NCBI GenBank assembly: GCA_001939145.1
Contig: LSRX01001554.1
Location: 32,514-96,513 of the forward strand
From: Symbiodinium microadriaticum
Lineage: Eukaryota; Sar; Dinophyceae; Suessiales; Symbiodiniaceae
Length of the DNA stretch: 64,000 nt
Direction: 5' to 3'
Under the pieces are notes generated by a model. That model saw only the letters and a list, made by a program, of their open reading frames with translations, ran no database searches and was not told where the DNA came from. This document shows positions 10,480-22,230 of this stretch, one piece after another (within the stretch, counting starts at the first letter, position 1; every line of letters starts with the position of its first letter). The position numbers were made by a program, and so were the translations under genes.

Positions 10480-13400
10480 GCAATCATGTGATTTGCGGAC
10501 GCTTGTCAGCTGCCACCGCCCACGACTTAGGTGTAGCAGCAGTGGGCTTGAACTTCAGAGATGTTTGGATCTCAGTTTACGTAAAGTGCTCAAGGTTGGC
10601 AGTCTCGTACCCACCATCTGTCATCTGATGTATTCATGTCAGCACGCACGGCTGTTCTAGGCTAGACTGCTGCCACAGATTTCCTTCTGTCCTTGATCTT
10701 GAAGGTGTTGAACGTTCTGGACTTGTATCCTGGCGACCCAGGCGTGCACTCTGCATCACCTGTGCCCATCACTGAACCGCAACACCGCGTCAGTGTAAGA
10801 ATCTGGAAAGGTTGAAGCAGTTGAACTGTTGCATGTTGCACACATTACTTGTAGATTGCTTCCTTCCTTAGACCCTTGGCCCATTGCGCCACACTCGGAC
10901 CTGTATTCTTCTCCTTTGGCGGGATGTCGATATGGAAGAGAGGGGACTTGTTCGGTTCAGTCCCTGTCGGTTGAACCTTTCCGGTTCGATTCCTGCTCTT
11001 CCCGACGCGTGTCCTGCTATTTCGTTCCAGTTGGCATGAGTTTCGGCCGATTTGAACGACAGGTGCACTAGCTTGCACAGCTGTGACAAAAGCGGCCATG
11101 CGTGCAATGAGCTTCAAGTGGGTTGAGTCCGCTTGAACTATGTTCAGCCTGCATAATATGAGCTCATATCCTTCCAAGGTTGCCGGGCTTGGGATTAAGG
11201 TCCAAGCCAGGAAGCACTTATCAATGGTGCTGCTTTGTAGCAGGGTTGGAGGTTGGTCCGGTCGGTCATGATCTTGAAGCTCATTGCTGCTCTGTGACTT
11301 CGGGTTTGCGGTAAGCCGGGCGGCGTTCCTCTTACTTTCCGGGTGCAGAGGGTCACAGGGTTCATGCCACGCATGCACGGCGACTCGGCGACTGCCTCAG
11401 CACTTTGCAGGCGATCCTGGCCTGGACTGCAGCGGCATTGCGTTTGATGATGGCCCTGATGCATTGGCCTTGCCTGGAACAAGGCTTTTCGGCATCTCAT
11501 TTGGCTGCTTGCGAACCTTTGCGACTGTCAAGGACCGGAACCAAGCAAGAGCAGGCAGTTTCGGAGGTTCCCTAAACCCATCCCTTCTGTGAGGAGCCGA
11601 GGCTGCTTGTGGAGCGTCCGGTCAGCTGGTCCCACGTGGAAGCGGCCGCCCTGCCAACCGTGTTTACCACCGTCGACCTGGCTCTCCGTGACCTCCAGGC
11701 CGGAGGGCCGGCCTCAAGGTCCGGTCAGTCCGGGAATTGTGGCTGCCGTGGTTTGCTGTAGAAAATCTTGGACCCCTCTGTCACCCTCAATCTGCTTCTC
11801 AAGCATGCATAAGCATGCCTCTGGCAAAGCCTTGGAAGCCGAATCTCAGACCGAGGCAAGCGAAGCCATTGGGGTCATCACCGAAACTAAGTAGATGTTG
11901 GCACAGCAGCAGCAGTAGCACAATCACCATCACGATGCTGGACCAGATGTTCCAGTCGCCCCATTCCAACACTTGTAATGACAGAGTTTATGAACCAACA
12001 GCACTGTCCTGAGTCAGTTGACCTGAGAGCCTTCGTTGAAGGCTGGACAGCGCGTTCTCATCCATGCTGGGGCAGGCGAGACTAGAGAGCCCGGACCCTA
12101 ATCAGAATGTCAGATGTGGCTGCAGGCGGTGTTGGACTTACAGCTGTACAATATGCATTGCGGCTTGGTGCCCTGGTTTACGCGACAGCCGGGAAGGAGG
12201 CGGCGCTTCGTTTTGTTTTTGTCAATGCTGGCCCTCCCGTTTTCTTGCATGATCCGGACTGGTCCACTGGCACAATCGTATGGGCAGGACAAGCGGAGCC
12301 TGCTTCGTCGAATGGGTGTGACATGTGTGGCCCCACTGCGGTTCGTGATGCGATAGCAAGCTCTGTTTCTCTTAAGACCTGTTGTTTCGGGCAGCGACCG
12401 TCGCAAGTGACAGGTCGCAAGTTCGAGGGACGGCAGCAAGTTCGAGGAAGAACTGGCCAGAGCGCTTGCAAAGGAAAATTCTGCAACGATCGATGTGGTC
12501 CTGAACAGTCTCAGAACCTTGGGCGAGTTCAGTTGCTGTACGTAGAATATTGATTAAGATCGAGTCCCCCTAAAACCTGAACATGGACGGTCTGGATGCT
12601 TAGCGGAGGTCACGACAACTTCATCGGGCGATCCCTAGCTTTTGTAGGAGCAGGAGGCACTTTTATAGAGATTGGCAAACGCGGCATTTGGACGAAAGAC
12701 GAAATGGAAAAGGCTCGGCCAGATGTTGAGTACAGAACTTTGGCCATGGACACTGTTTGCGAAGAAGATCCAGCAAAGTTCCAAGAGCTGATGAAGCGGC
12801 TTTCAGCAAGGCGCGTCTGCTCAGATGCAGGGTTTGGGGTGCACATGCTGGCTACATACAAGACATCAGTTACAGGCATCGGGAGAAAGCACCCGCCCTG
12901 CCATTTCCCAAGGCTCGAAGCAAGCAAATTGAGAGCGACGGAGACAGAGCGGGTGGACTCCCAGGGAACCTGAACAGTCCCTCGTGATGCCGCCCGTATG
13001 CTCGGGAGAGAGAGAGAGAGAGAGAGAGAGTAACACAATGGGTGGTAGGGCGGGCCAAAGGCCTGAGGGTCGGGCCAACCGACCCCTATGCCCTGCAGAA
13101 AGAAAGAAAGAGAGAGACTTTTGACTTTGTGATATACTAGCTTTGCTGTTGGTGTTTGCTGCGTATTCACTTGCCCCCACTGAGGCACTCGTCCCTTTCA
13201 TTTCGACTTAACAGCCGTGTACTCGTACAGCCGAGCCCATCCGGCGAAAATCCTGGATATGGATGCGCCCCGGAGCGGGGGGGGGGGGGGGGGGGTGTAG
13301 GACTGCCACCTCCTCTTACCCCAAGCAAAGCAAAGCAAACTTTTGACTCTGACAGGGACTGAGACAAGGACCCTTGCGCGGCAGGGCCAGCAGGTCATTC

Positions 13401-13875
13401 TGACCCGGCCCGAAGGTCAGAGTACGCACTTAAGTGTATACACCATCGCGTGCCGAAGCACAAGCCGAGGAGCAACCATGGGAGCGAGAGCGAGAGAGAG
13501 AGGGAGGGGGGTGGGCTCAGCAGTCAAACGGGCCCCAAAGCCTGCCACTCAATAACACAATGCGTGGTGGGGCGGGCCGAAGGCCTGAGGGTCGGCCACG
13601 CTGACCCCTACGCCCGGCAGAAAGAAAGAAAAGAGAGGGGGGGCCGAACCCCCCAGATAGAAATGAAGTGACGAGAGACGTGTAGTGCATAGTGCGGAGA
13701 CTCAGAACATTTCGGGACTGCTCGTGCTCTCGTGCTGAATCATAAGAAGAAGATGCGTAGTGCATCTTCTTTGCTTTTTCATGTTTTATCCGAAGAATGG
13801 GCGAGACGTTGCTTTCGAGGATGATGGATGGATCCTGGGATCCGATACCCTCCAGAGTTTTTGATGGCTTGGAGT
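10480..13875 (+). CDS. Type I PKS: enoylreductase (ER) domain exons
   Basis: Eight or more short exons rebuild an NADPH-dependent enoylreductase in order. About 10490-10562 ends AAVGLNFRD; 10705-10752 reads VLNVLDLYPGDPG; about 11411-11531 reads LDCSGIAFDDGPDA and then GTRLFGISFG; about 11600-11712 contains HVEAAALPTVFTTVDLAL. About 12034-12075 reads KAGQRVLIHAGA. From 12126 comes GGVGLTAVQYALRLGA, completing the nucleotide-binding glycine motif. About 12289-12330 reads KRSLLRRMGVT; 12414-12520 reads SSRDGSKFEEEL and ends TIDVVLNSL; about 12603-12810 contains FIEIGKRGIW. The last exon begins near 13830 ([22 protein letters not shown]). The intron at 12076-12125 is only 50 bases and GC-AG. All essential blocks are present without stops, so the ER looks intact. 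Confidence 0.85.
13005..13030. repeat. (GA)n microsatellite
   Basis: Perfect GA run directly joined to the left copy of the direct repeat at 13031. Confidence 0.9.
13031..13113 (+). repeat. Intronic direct repeat, copy 1
   Basis: About 83 bases beginning TAACACAATG and ending in an AAAG-rich tail. A second copy is at 13553-13637, and both lie in the ER intron between about 12810 and 13830. A run of 19 G (13277-13295) sits between the copies. Confidence 0.85.
13277..13295. repeat. Poly-G tract
   Basis: Nineteen consecutive G residues between the two direct-repeat copies; its true length may be uncertain in the assembly. Confidence 0.8.
13553..13637 (+). repeat. Intronic direct repeat, copy 2
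   Basis: Direct copy of 13031-13113 with scattered substitutions, including the GAAGGCCTGAGGGTCG core and the AAAG-rich tail. Probably a short mobile element; the GA and G tracts beside the pair make replication slippage an alternative origin. Confidence 0.85.
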
Positions 13876-14850
13876 CCTGCTCTGAAGCTCTACAAACTCT
13901 TCGCAAAGCAGATCACATCGGGAAGATCGTCGTCAAAGTACCATCAAACTTGCAAGTCCGGGAGGGCGCAACATACTTGATCACAGGCGGGACTGGCGCT
14001 TTGGGTCTGGCGTTGAGCCGTGCGCTGCTGGAAGAGGGAGTAGACGCGACTCGGCACGACAGGTGTGTGCCAGAGCATCATTCTGCTCACTCTTACGTGG
14101 AAAAAGCTGTCGCCAAAGGATTTGGTCCTCCTCTCGCGAAGTGGCACTGCGCGATCGATGCCAGTCTGGCTTGCACGTTCAGCTGTCCGAGTGTCCTTCT
14201 GGGCGTGTCACTCCGCCAAAAACCGTGTGTTTAGCCAGGGCTGGTCAGAGGGAAAGGCACTCTGCAGCGATAAGGCGACCTCAGCGCGGCCGACGCCCAC
14301 CAGATCCTGCTACAGAAGGATGGATGGAGCACCCTTGCCGGTGTGTTCCATCTTTCAGGACTAATACAGGATGGCTTGCTGGCACGGCTCGACAGGCAAG
14401 ACTTGGAGGCTACCTTCGGTCCAAAAGTTCGTGGGCTGCGTTTGCTCCAGGAAGAGCCCCGCCTGAGAATTCATGCTAAGTTAAGGCTAAGGAGTGTCCT
14501 TCATAATGGGCATTGATTCGGCTTGAGCTGCGAGTTTCGTCTTCCTTGCCATATCTCTGTCCTAGGTGCTGATGGAGACAAATCGATGGCAGCACTTGGA
14601 CTTCGTGCTCGCATTCTCATCTACTGCCGCAATCCTTGGCTCGGCCGGACAGGCGAACTACGCAGCCGCCAACGCATGCTTGGATGCCATGATGCACAAG
14701 TGGCGTCTCTGACTTAGCATTTCTTGCGTGCAGCGTAGCATGCGTGTCAGGAGCAAGCCGTGCCTTGAGAGCTGTAAGGTTTAGCTGGACAGAGGACATT
14801 GAGCTTGCAGTGGGGAGCATGGCTAAACTTGGGAATGGCACAGCCCCACA
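13876..14850 (+). CDS. Type I PKS: ketoreductase (KR) domain exons
   Basis: KR reduces the beta-keto group using NADPH. The exon continuing from the ER reads [20 protein letters not shown] at about 13967-14040, the Rossmann TGGxGxLG motif. About 14115-14150 is [11 protein letters not shown]. About 14340-14430 is [17 protein letters not shown], then FGPKVRG. About 14591-14710 is [19 protein letters not shown] followed by [11 protein letters not shown], which supplies the catalytic Ser, Tyr and Asn. About 14799-14847 is [12 protein letters not shown], the end of the domain. The order matches the family and each piece is open, so the domain looks functional. Product stereochemistry cannot be judged from these pieces. 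Confidence 0.85.
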
Positions 14851-15149
14851 GCTTGCGGCACCTGTGTCAAAAGGGAATTCCTCTGGATGTGGGTCCATGC
14901 CTCAGTCCGTTATCGTTGCCGAAGCCTTACCTGGATCTCTTCGGTAGATATGTCGGAGCGTTGACACAAGCATCGGCAGCAATCCCACAAGAATTGAAAG
15001 CACGATGGCGTACACCAGCCAGCTGCTGCATTGCGGGCCTGTTGGGTTGCAGATGATTCTAGAGTCTGGGTCCATCAAGTTTTCGTCCGGCGTGCCAGTG
15101 CTAGAATGGAGCGCGGCAGAAAAACCCAAGCGAAATGTTAAAGACACGT

Positions 15150-15650
15150 GCGAGCTCAGCTCTTGAGCCCGTATGTCCAGGGGTCTCGAAGCCAGCATGT
15201 CGATCATCTAAGGCCTGGCTGCCATGGCATCGGCAATGGCGTTTTTAAGTGTCGAAAGTGCGGTCAGTTTTGCCAACATGGACTGGGAGACATTTCTGAG
15301 ACCGGTGCAAGCTCGCGAATACTTCACTTTCGTGGATTCTCGTCGCGATGTGGGAAGTATAGATGATGTTGCGCAGGAGGATGCGAACCAGAAGATGAGG
15401 GGCATCCCCCCGCCCTACCAGAATACATTGGACTGGGTTCTGGCAGTTCTGGCCGGCTTGATCGGCGAGATTGGTCCTGAAGACCCACTCACTGCAGCCG
15501 GCCTGGATTCACTTTCGGCCGTGGAGTTCCGCCGAAAGCTCTCGACCGACAGTGGCATCCCGCTACCGCAAACTCTGGCGTTTGACTATCCAACTGCCCA
15601 GCAAGTTTCAGCCTTTTTGGAATGTCAAGGCTCTGCACCACAAACTGGCC
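15150..15650 (+). CDS. Type I PKS: acyl carrier protein (ACP) domain
   Basis: One open frame carries the linker after the KR (VSFANMDWETFLRPV) and then a carrier domain of about 75 residues. AAGLDSLSAVEFRRKL contains the serine (codon at about 15509-15511) that receives the 4'-phosphopantetheine arm, and PLPQTLAFDYPTAQQVSAFL is the closing helix-4 signature. The growing chain is held here while DH, ER and KR act. The same exon runs on without interruption into the next ketosynthase, so ACP and KS are covalently linked and belong to one polypeptide. Confidence 0.9.
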
Positions 15651-18119
15651 CCGTTGATTTCCAGAAGAAGGTCTCTTTTTGTGCAGTGCAAGGCAATTCA
15701 TGTCGCTTCCCGGGAGTGGATGTTTCGACTGCTTCGGCTGCGGAAGCTTCACAAGCTTGGCAGATCTTTTCCAAAGAGGTTGATGCTGTCACAGAGGTCC
15801 CGCTACGACGCTTTGACATCAACGAATGCTTTGATGCCAGCATGTCCGGCGCTGAGTTCGTGACATATGCTCGCCATGCCAGTATGCTGGAAGGGACTGA
15901 TCTCTTCGACCACCGGTTGTTTGGGATTTCCAGCAACGAAGCGTCTGCAATTGATCCACAGCAGCGAAACACCTTGGAGGTTTCCTATGCGGCCTGCCAC
16001 GATGCTGGGCGGCTTCGCAAGTCCCTGGCAAAAGCGGCGATTGGCGTCTTCGTCGGGCAATGCGCCAATGACTGGGCAAAGACCTCCAGGGAGCGAAAGG
16101 CAGGCACTTTCATGGGACCGGGCACGCACGTGCCTCGCTTTTTGCAGACTTAAGAAACCTGCAGTACGTAAACCGGTGTCTCTTACGTGACCATGACCAT
16201 GACCGGCCAATCTCAGGCGAGCATTGCAGCAAACCGTCTCTCTTTCTGCCTTGGGCTGGAGGGGGTGAGCGTCGCAGTTGACACAGCTTGTTCGTCTACG
16301 CTGGTAGCTTTGGATCTTGCAATTCTGCGACTGCGTGCCGGGCTAGAAGCCGTCATTTGCAGCGGCAGTCAGCTGAATTTGATTGTGGAGCCTTGGCGAT
16401 GAGCCGAAGAAACCACTGTAGGCACAGCAGGATTCAGGAAGTGGTTTCCTGCAAGCAAGACTCAGGAGCCGTTCGTCGCGTTTAGCAATGGAAGGCTCCT
16501 GTCCGCAAGTGGGCGGTGCAGAACCTTTGACATTTCTGCAGATGGCGCTTCGGATGCAGAATGCAAGACATATCGGGCAGGGTGTTTCAACCTGGTGTAA
16601 TCTAACCGAACAGACGGGCTCGAGAGATCGCCGAAGCCTATGCCAGTGGCTCATCCTCACCCCGGGCCGCAGCAACAGATATCAGATCATATCATATCAA
16701 GCTTAGTTGAGCCAAAACGTACGCAAAGGAATATGGTTTGGCTACACATGCCACCCGCTTGTGATTCCCTATTCCGGCTACTGCAATGCTCCATCATGGT
16801 ACTTGAAATGTAGCCTTCGGAGCTGGCACTCAGGTTTCGCACGAGGGGAGGGCTTTGGCTCTCTGTTCATCGAAGAGAGAGAAGAGGAGGGACTCTCCAC
16901 TCGAAAAACGGAGTGACCTCTGACCTTTCGGTGTGCGGCTCGGTACTACGGTGCGGCACCTCTCGCAGGATCTCCATGGTCAGGGCCGCGGCGGCCACGG
17001 CACGCTGCTGGGTTCCATGGCCAACCAGGCAATGCATAGCGGCATAGCGCCCTTCAGGGACCACCTCAGCGGCCCTCGGTGCACTGCAGCATGCTGCATG
17101 CTCACGCCAATAGCTGGCGGCGATGCCAGGATGGAAGAAGCTCGTCTCTCACCGCGCCGAACGGACCGGCTCAGCAGCGGGTCATCAACGCTGCTCTTGG
17201 GCTGTCAGGCACAAGTCCCTGTAGTTCCCAGAGTCCCAGACAACATCCGCTGAGTGGTATCGGTGCCCGTCGTGCAGGCCTGCAAGCCGCTGAGGTCTCA
17301 GCAGCGTGCCTGACATGTTCGGCTTCGCTCGGCTCGTTCTACTGCCAAAGCTGCTGCGCGCAGGTTGAGTGCCATGGCACCGGAACTGCCCTTGGAGATC
17401 CCATTGAGGCAAGAGATGAGACGAAGTTGTCGTGCCGCTTTGGCGAAATCCTTCGAGGTTGGTGGGTTGCGTGGAACGCTTGGTGATGGCCGCTTAAACA
17501 CGCTCTTCTTGATGGCTGGAAAAACCAATGCCTCGATCTGAGAGTTTGGCGACGCACCTGCGTAGCCGTGTCCCTCACTTCTACAGGTTGGCCACCTTGA
17601 GGGTGCTGCGGGAGCACTGGGTTTGCAAAAGTCCGCTGCCCAAATGCTTCTTTGTGGAAAGTCGTGAAAGAGCTAGTTAGCTCGTTGTGAATTGGCTTCC
17701 GCGCAGACGCGTGCATTGTGTAATGAGAGTCTCACAGTCACGGTGCTCACAGGGCTGTAGAATTCCTCGAGGTGTCTGGCAATCGTGGCGCAGCTGGAGG
17801 TGTTCGCGAAGCTGCTCTGCTTTTCTAAGCTGCAGCAGCTGAGAGCCAGGTTCCGCCAAATCTGCACCTCAGCTCACTCAACCCACACGTTGAGCTTCAG
17901 GACATTTTCCATACTGTCGCGCAAATCGTGCAAAGTAGATGCTGGCAGGACTTCAATGCAAAGCCTTCAACCGCTCTGGAAAAGCTTTCTGGAATGGTGA
18001 GTGCCAATGTGAACTGGCGGTTCAGTTTTGTTGATTTCACCACGCGCATGCTGTACCCCAGCCTCAAAGACTCTCCGCTCGCCAAACTGAGGTTGGCTTG
18101 TCGTCTTTTGGGTTCGGTG
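15651..18119 (+). CDS. Type I PKS: ketosynthase (KS) domain of the next module
   Basis: KS condenses the chain with the extender unit. The exon shared with the ACP carries [17 protein letters not shown] and [14 protein letters not shown]. After an intron, from 16216, [17 protein letters not shown] holds the active-site Cys (codon 16289-16291). About 16486-16544 reads [11 protein letters not shown]. Intron 16545-16833 is GC-AG and the frame resumes as [15 protein letters not shown]. About 16970-17028 ends LLGSMANQ; intron 17029-17129 is GC-AG; 17130 onward reads [19 protein letters not shown]. 17364-17408 reads [15 protein letters not shown] (first catalytic His). 17587 onward reads [14 protein letters not shown] (second His). 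17850-17935 reads [18 protein letters not shown], and 18092-18119 reads [10 protein letters not shown]. The Cys-His-His triad is complete and every exon is open, so the domain appears functional. Confidence 0.9.
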
Positions 18120-18379
18120 GCGAGAGCCTCGGGTGTGGGGCACACATCTTCCCCTGTGCATCATTTGTGTAAGAACTGAAGGTACAAACGCCCATGCTCT
18201 GCTGCAGAGCTCCAGGCAGGGGAGTTTAACAGTTTAACGAGCATGGATGACCTTAGGTTGTGCTTCTAGCTGTGTGTATGCGAATGATTTGTTAGCGACG
18301 GATGTTTCGGCGACCTTGTCTACAGTGTGTGTGTGTGTGACGGAGAATCTGGCATGGCATTTATGATGTGGCAAGTATG

Positions 18380-21300
18380 TCCAGGCCGCATGTGCGAGAG
18401 CCTCCAGAGACCCTTCCGGCTCTCAGCTTTCGACGAATACCTTTTCCTTGGGCCACGCCGGTGCTTCAGCCCAGCCTGTACGGGAAATCTGCATTGGCAA
18501 TGCTGGGCAGTCCAACTGAACCCGACAGGTTCCACGACTGCTGTCTCTCAAAAGGCGCGAAGGTTCAACAGTTATTTTCGAGGCGAGGGGCACAGACATC
18601 TTATTTCCCTATCAACTTGGTCCACGACCTGCCAGGTTCAGGTTGATGCAGAACTCGTCGGTCTTTGCAGCCACGTGGCTGCTGCCTCGGAAGCACCAGG
18701 ATCAGCGCGGTAAACATAGGAGTCATAGGAGCATAGTTCTGTGCCAAACCTGCTGTTGAAATGGGGTGTTGAGCCTGCGGAAGTGAGGTCTACGGTCAAA
18801 CCTGTATATCATCTGCGCTGCTTATCGCCTTTGTACGGCTGCTCAGCCTTGGGAGCTTCAGCACTTGTACTGTGGGCTCACTTATACAGAGAGGCCATGG
18901 ACGCCTGCCGGCACCATGCAAAGCAGGCATCGGCAAACCTGGGACAGAGCCGGTGTCATTGAAGGCTCCGGTTGAAGCTTGACAATCTCGCACTCGGCAG
19001 GCTGTCCAACTGAAGAACGTCCAAATGGTTGCAGAAACCTTACACGGACGAGAAAGCGCGACACAGTGCTCCCTCGATTGCCAGATGCTGCCGGCACTCA
19101 AGGCACCTTTGTTCCTCCCCTGTGAGTACGACTGCCCAAGCCTCATCCAGCAGACCAAATCCTTCTGCGTTGGCTCTTATCTCTACAGGTCAGACCTGGC
19201 TGAGATTGGCACTGGTGGAGCACCCTGGCTGAACAGAGTGCTGGCATTGCAGGCTCGTCGTGGCTGCACCTGAGGCAGCAGTTCCAAGTTCTGAGCAAGC
19301 CACGGCTCAGCAGTGATGCAGAGCCCTCGTGATCCAATTGCAAGTATCACCGCTCGCAGTATCTGGCAACTCAGCCGAGCCAACCCGAATTCGCGGGATT
19401 GTGCAAGTGCAGGCCTGGATGGTCCATTGCAGCGGCCGCTATGCAACACAGGCCTCCCCTTTGCAGCACGGTTGCGGGTTGACTGCTGCTACACTGCTTC
19501 TGCAATGTGTTGTGCTTCGAGCATTCGCTGCACAGTATGCAAGCAGCAGAGTAACGAGTAGAATGCGCTGTACAGAGGTTGGATGCCAATCACAGCATTT
19601 GCATGTGGCCTGCATCATGCGGCTCGCATCTGGCAAGCCCAACGGGAACAACAGAATCTTGCAGGCGGCATCCCGCCCGTCGCTGCCCCAGCCAGACTTG
19701 GATCGCGAATTTGACGACCAGCTACGCTCCAACAGACAATTCTTGCTGTCATTGATGGGGGGAATTGCTGATTCGGACATCAACCACAGGCTATATGCAC
19801 GCAAGCCATCAAAAAGTCGAAAACGCGTGAAGGCTGCAGCCTGCCCAGAAAACACCTCGGAGTTTTTGGAAGCCTTTTTGATCCTTTTGGAATGCCAGCT
19901 AGCGTGGCAACGCATGTCCAAAAACAATCGCGGCTCGTCGACATGCACGGGTTATTTCGGGGCCGATTTCCAGAGCTGCACACAATCAGCAGTCAGGTAG
20001 CAACACCCTCGCAAATTGCAAATCTGTACACTGTAGAGGGTCTTGTCCAAAGCAACGCAAGCCTTTGTTTCGGCTTTAGCAAGATGATGTTGAATCTTTG
20101 CAGCAACACCAAGGTTGGCTGCAAGCTTGGGCGGGACCTTAAGCATTCTTGGCTCTGCGGCAGCACGCCAAAGGCAAGCTGCACCGAAGCGAGCAAGTCT
20201 GAGTGTTTCAGCCCTGGAGTCTCATCCAAAGATTGTACAGAGGCAGCCGGCAGCACGCGGTTCTGAGACTTTCGAGGAGCCCTGCAGTGAACTGGGCAGA
20301 ATCTAGGAAGGACATCTCCGCAACAACGCTGCAGGCCTTGTGCAGAAATGCTGAACCGGTGGCAGATGCTGCGCTGGAGGCTCCAAGCCACTTGTTTGTT
20401 GAAGGTAGAATCAGGTAGAACTCAGGTCCATTTGATTCCTTTTTGAGAGGAGCTCAAAGCCAAGATGGCAGAAGGGATTCCTTCGCCCCTCGGCCGGCCC
20501 CTTGGAGGGGCTACGGAGGAGCTGAGACCTATGGGCTCCTGTGAACGGACCGTACTCATAGGCACGTCGATGGAGCTGCTGAGCGATGTGCACGTCAAGA
20601 AGGGCGAACTGTGCGCTCGTGGGACCCTCGGTCTGTGAGATGAGCACCGCGCAGGACGCTGTGCTAGCGGTGGGCAAAGGCTCGCATTGCAGGAACCTAC
20701 CCCTCGAAAATCTCGGTTTGAGCGGTCTGAAGCCTTTGCTGCATAGAATGCGAGCAAACTCGTAGCACCCCATGGAAATTTGCATATTGTTCGTTTTGCC
20801 CCTGTGCAGTATGTTTGCAAAAAGATGCCAGAAGTGGCAAATCTGTCCAAGCCTCGTTTGAAACACATCTGAAGCCGGTAATCTGGAACACATATGTCGC
20901 CGTTTTGTCGTGCAGGCAGTTTATGAGAGGAGTATAAGCGTTGTTGGCCAAAGCACTTTGCAATGCAGACTTCGTGGAAAAAACAGAGTCCGAAAGACGG
21001 TACGCCAAGCAGGCCCTGCCTGCACCCGAAGAAGTACCAAAACGGATTCAAACAGCGGGACGGTTTTGGAGGCCGAGCCAAGCGCAGTTGGTTCCCCGTA
21101 TGATTCTCGAAATGAAGTGCAAAGAAAAGGGGCGCTCATGGGCGGTCACTTGAAAGCGTGGCAAAGGTTCGCACGTGCACTTTCAGCAGACGGGCTGACG
21201 GAGTAGAAAATTGCGAAGTCGTGGGGAGGGGAGAGGATACAGCTGAAGGATGCACTACTGCATGACAAGCACGGCACGGAAGTAGCCTTGTCATTCCTAG

Positions 21301-22230
21301 GACAGCGGGTTTGCATCAAGCCCGGAACCGATAATTACTCGCAACATCGTCGTAGTTCTGCCCCAAGGAGCATTCAATCACCGTGGATCCCCAAGTCCTC
21401 TCAGCCTGAGCAGAAGATGACCTATGGCAAACCCAACCCAAAACCTTACACACCAAAGAGATAAGAGTGGCTGGTTCTCGAAAAAACTTGAAGCTTGATC
21501 GACAGCGATGGATGGCAAGACTGATGCTCTAATGGGATGATGACGAGCTGTAACTCCTAATCGGAGATGGCACATGGCAAACCCTCCAAGCAAAGGGGTG
21601 ATGCAATGAGCTTGGAGAGGTCAGAGAGAATCCCGAAGCCTTACCAGTAGATCAGTAGACGATGGTATAGTACATTTCCACTAGACTCTAGACTCATTGT
21701 ATTGGCTCGTAGCGCCTACTGTATAATGCTGTACAAGAGCGGGAATTCCAACACTTCCACTACAACCACTGCGAAAATCCCAAACTCGGAGCATGCTGGA
21801 GTCCCCAAAGACTTCTCACTGCCCTCTGAAAGAACGAAGGAAGAAAGAAGCACGACACTCGAAGCTTGCGCTGAATTCCCCAGCCTCCTAAGCACGAAGG
21901 ATGAACAGACCGACACAGATTGGTGGAGTGTACACATGGCCTAAAGCCGTTGCTTGCAAACGGCTTGAGCTGCTGATGCAGCAGGGTGATGCCCGCTGCA
22001 ACAGACAGTTCGTGAGGCCTGCGCTTGCCTCTCGACTTTGCAAACTTCGCTGCCGGGTTCTTTGGATCCGAAGCTTGTCTGTGTCTTCTCGGCTCATTTT
22101 CAACAGTCGCGACTTTGCGTCTCAAAGGTTCATCCAGCTTTGCTGCAAGCCATCCACTGCGCAGCGATGCCTCCAGACGTATTGCCAGCTCTTGCACGGC
22201 GTGGCATCACTGGGAGCACAGGTCCTCGGC
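18380..22230 (+). CDS. Possible second PKS module (linker and DH pieces)
   Basis: Weak matches continue the PKS gene. About 18400-18450 reads LPALSFRRIPFPWATPV, like the LPxxxFxRxxFPW linker that follows a KS. About 19395-19440 reads VQVQAWMVHCSGRY, like the end of the first hot-dog fold of a DH. About 22130-22180, just after an AG, reads KVHPALLQAIHCAAM, like the HPALLDAxxH motif of the second DH fold but with Gln where the catalytic Asp would be. No YGPxF piece was found between them. If right, this is a KS-DH module whose DH may be inactive. Other open frames in the span are unassigned, and the gap at 23358 hides the continuation. Each piece could be chance. Confidence 0.35.

Noticed and set aside
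10960-11005. tRNA T-loop-like GGTTCGATTCC
   Set aside because: No acceptor or anticodon stem; it belongs to the GGTTCG word clusters.
16707-16717. Eleven-base match (minus strand TTTTGGCTCAA) to the 3' end of the dinoflagellate spliced leader
   Set aside because: It lies inside a KS intron on the opposite strand and does not extend; a match this short can be chance.
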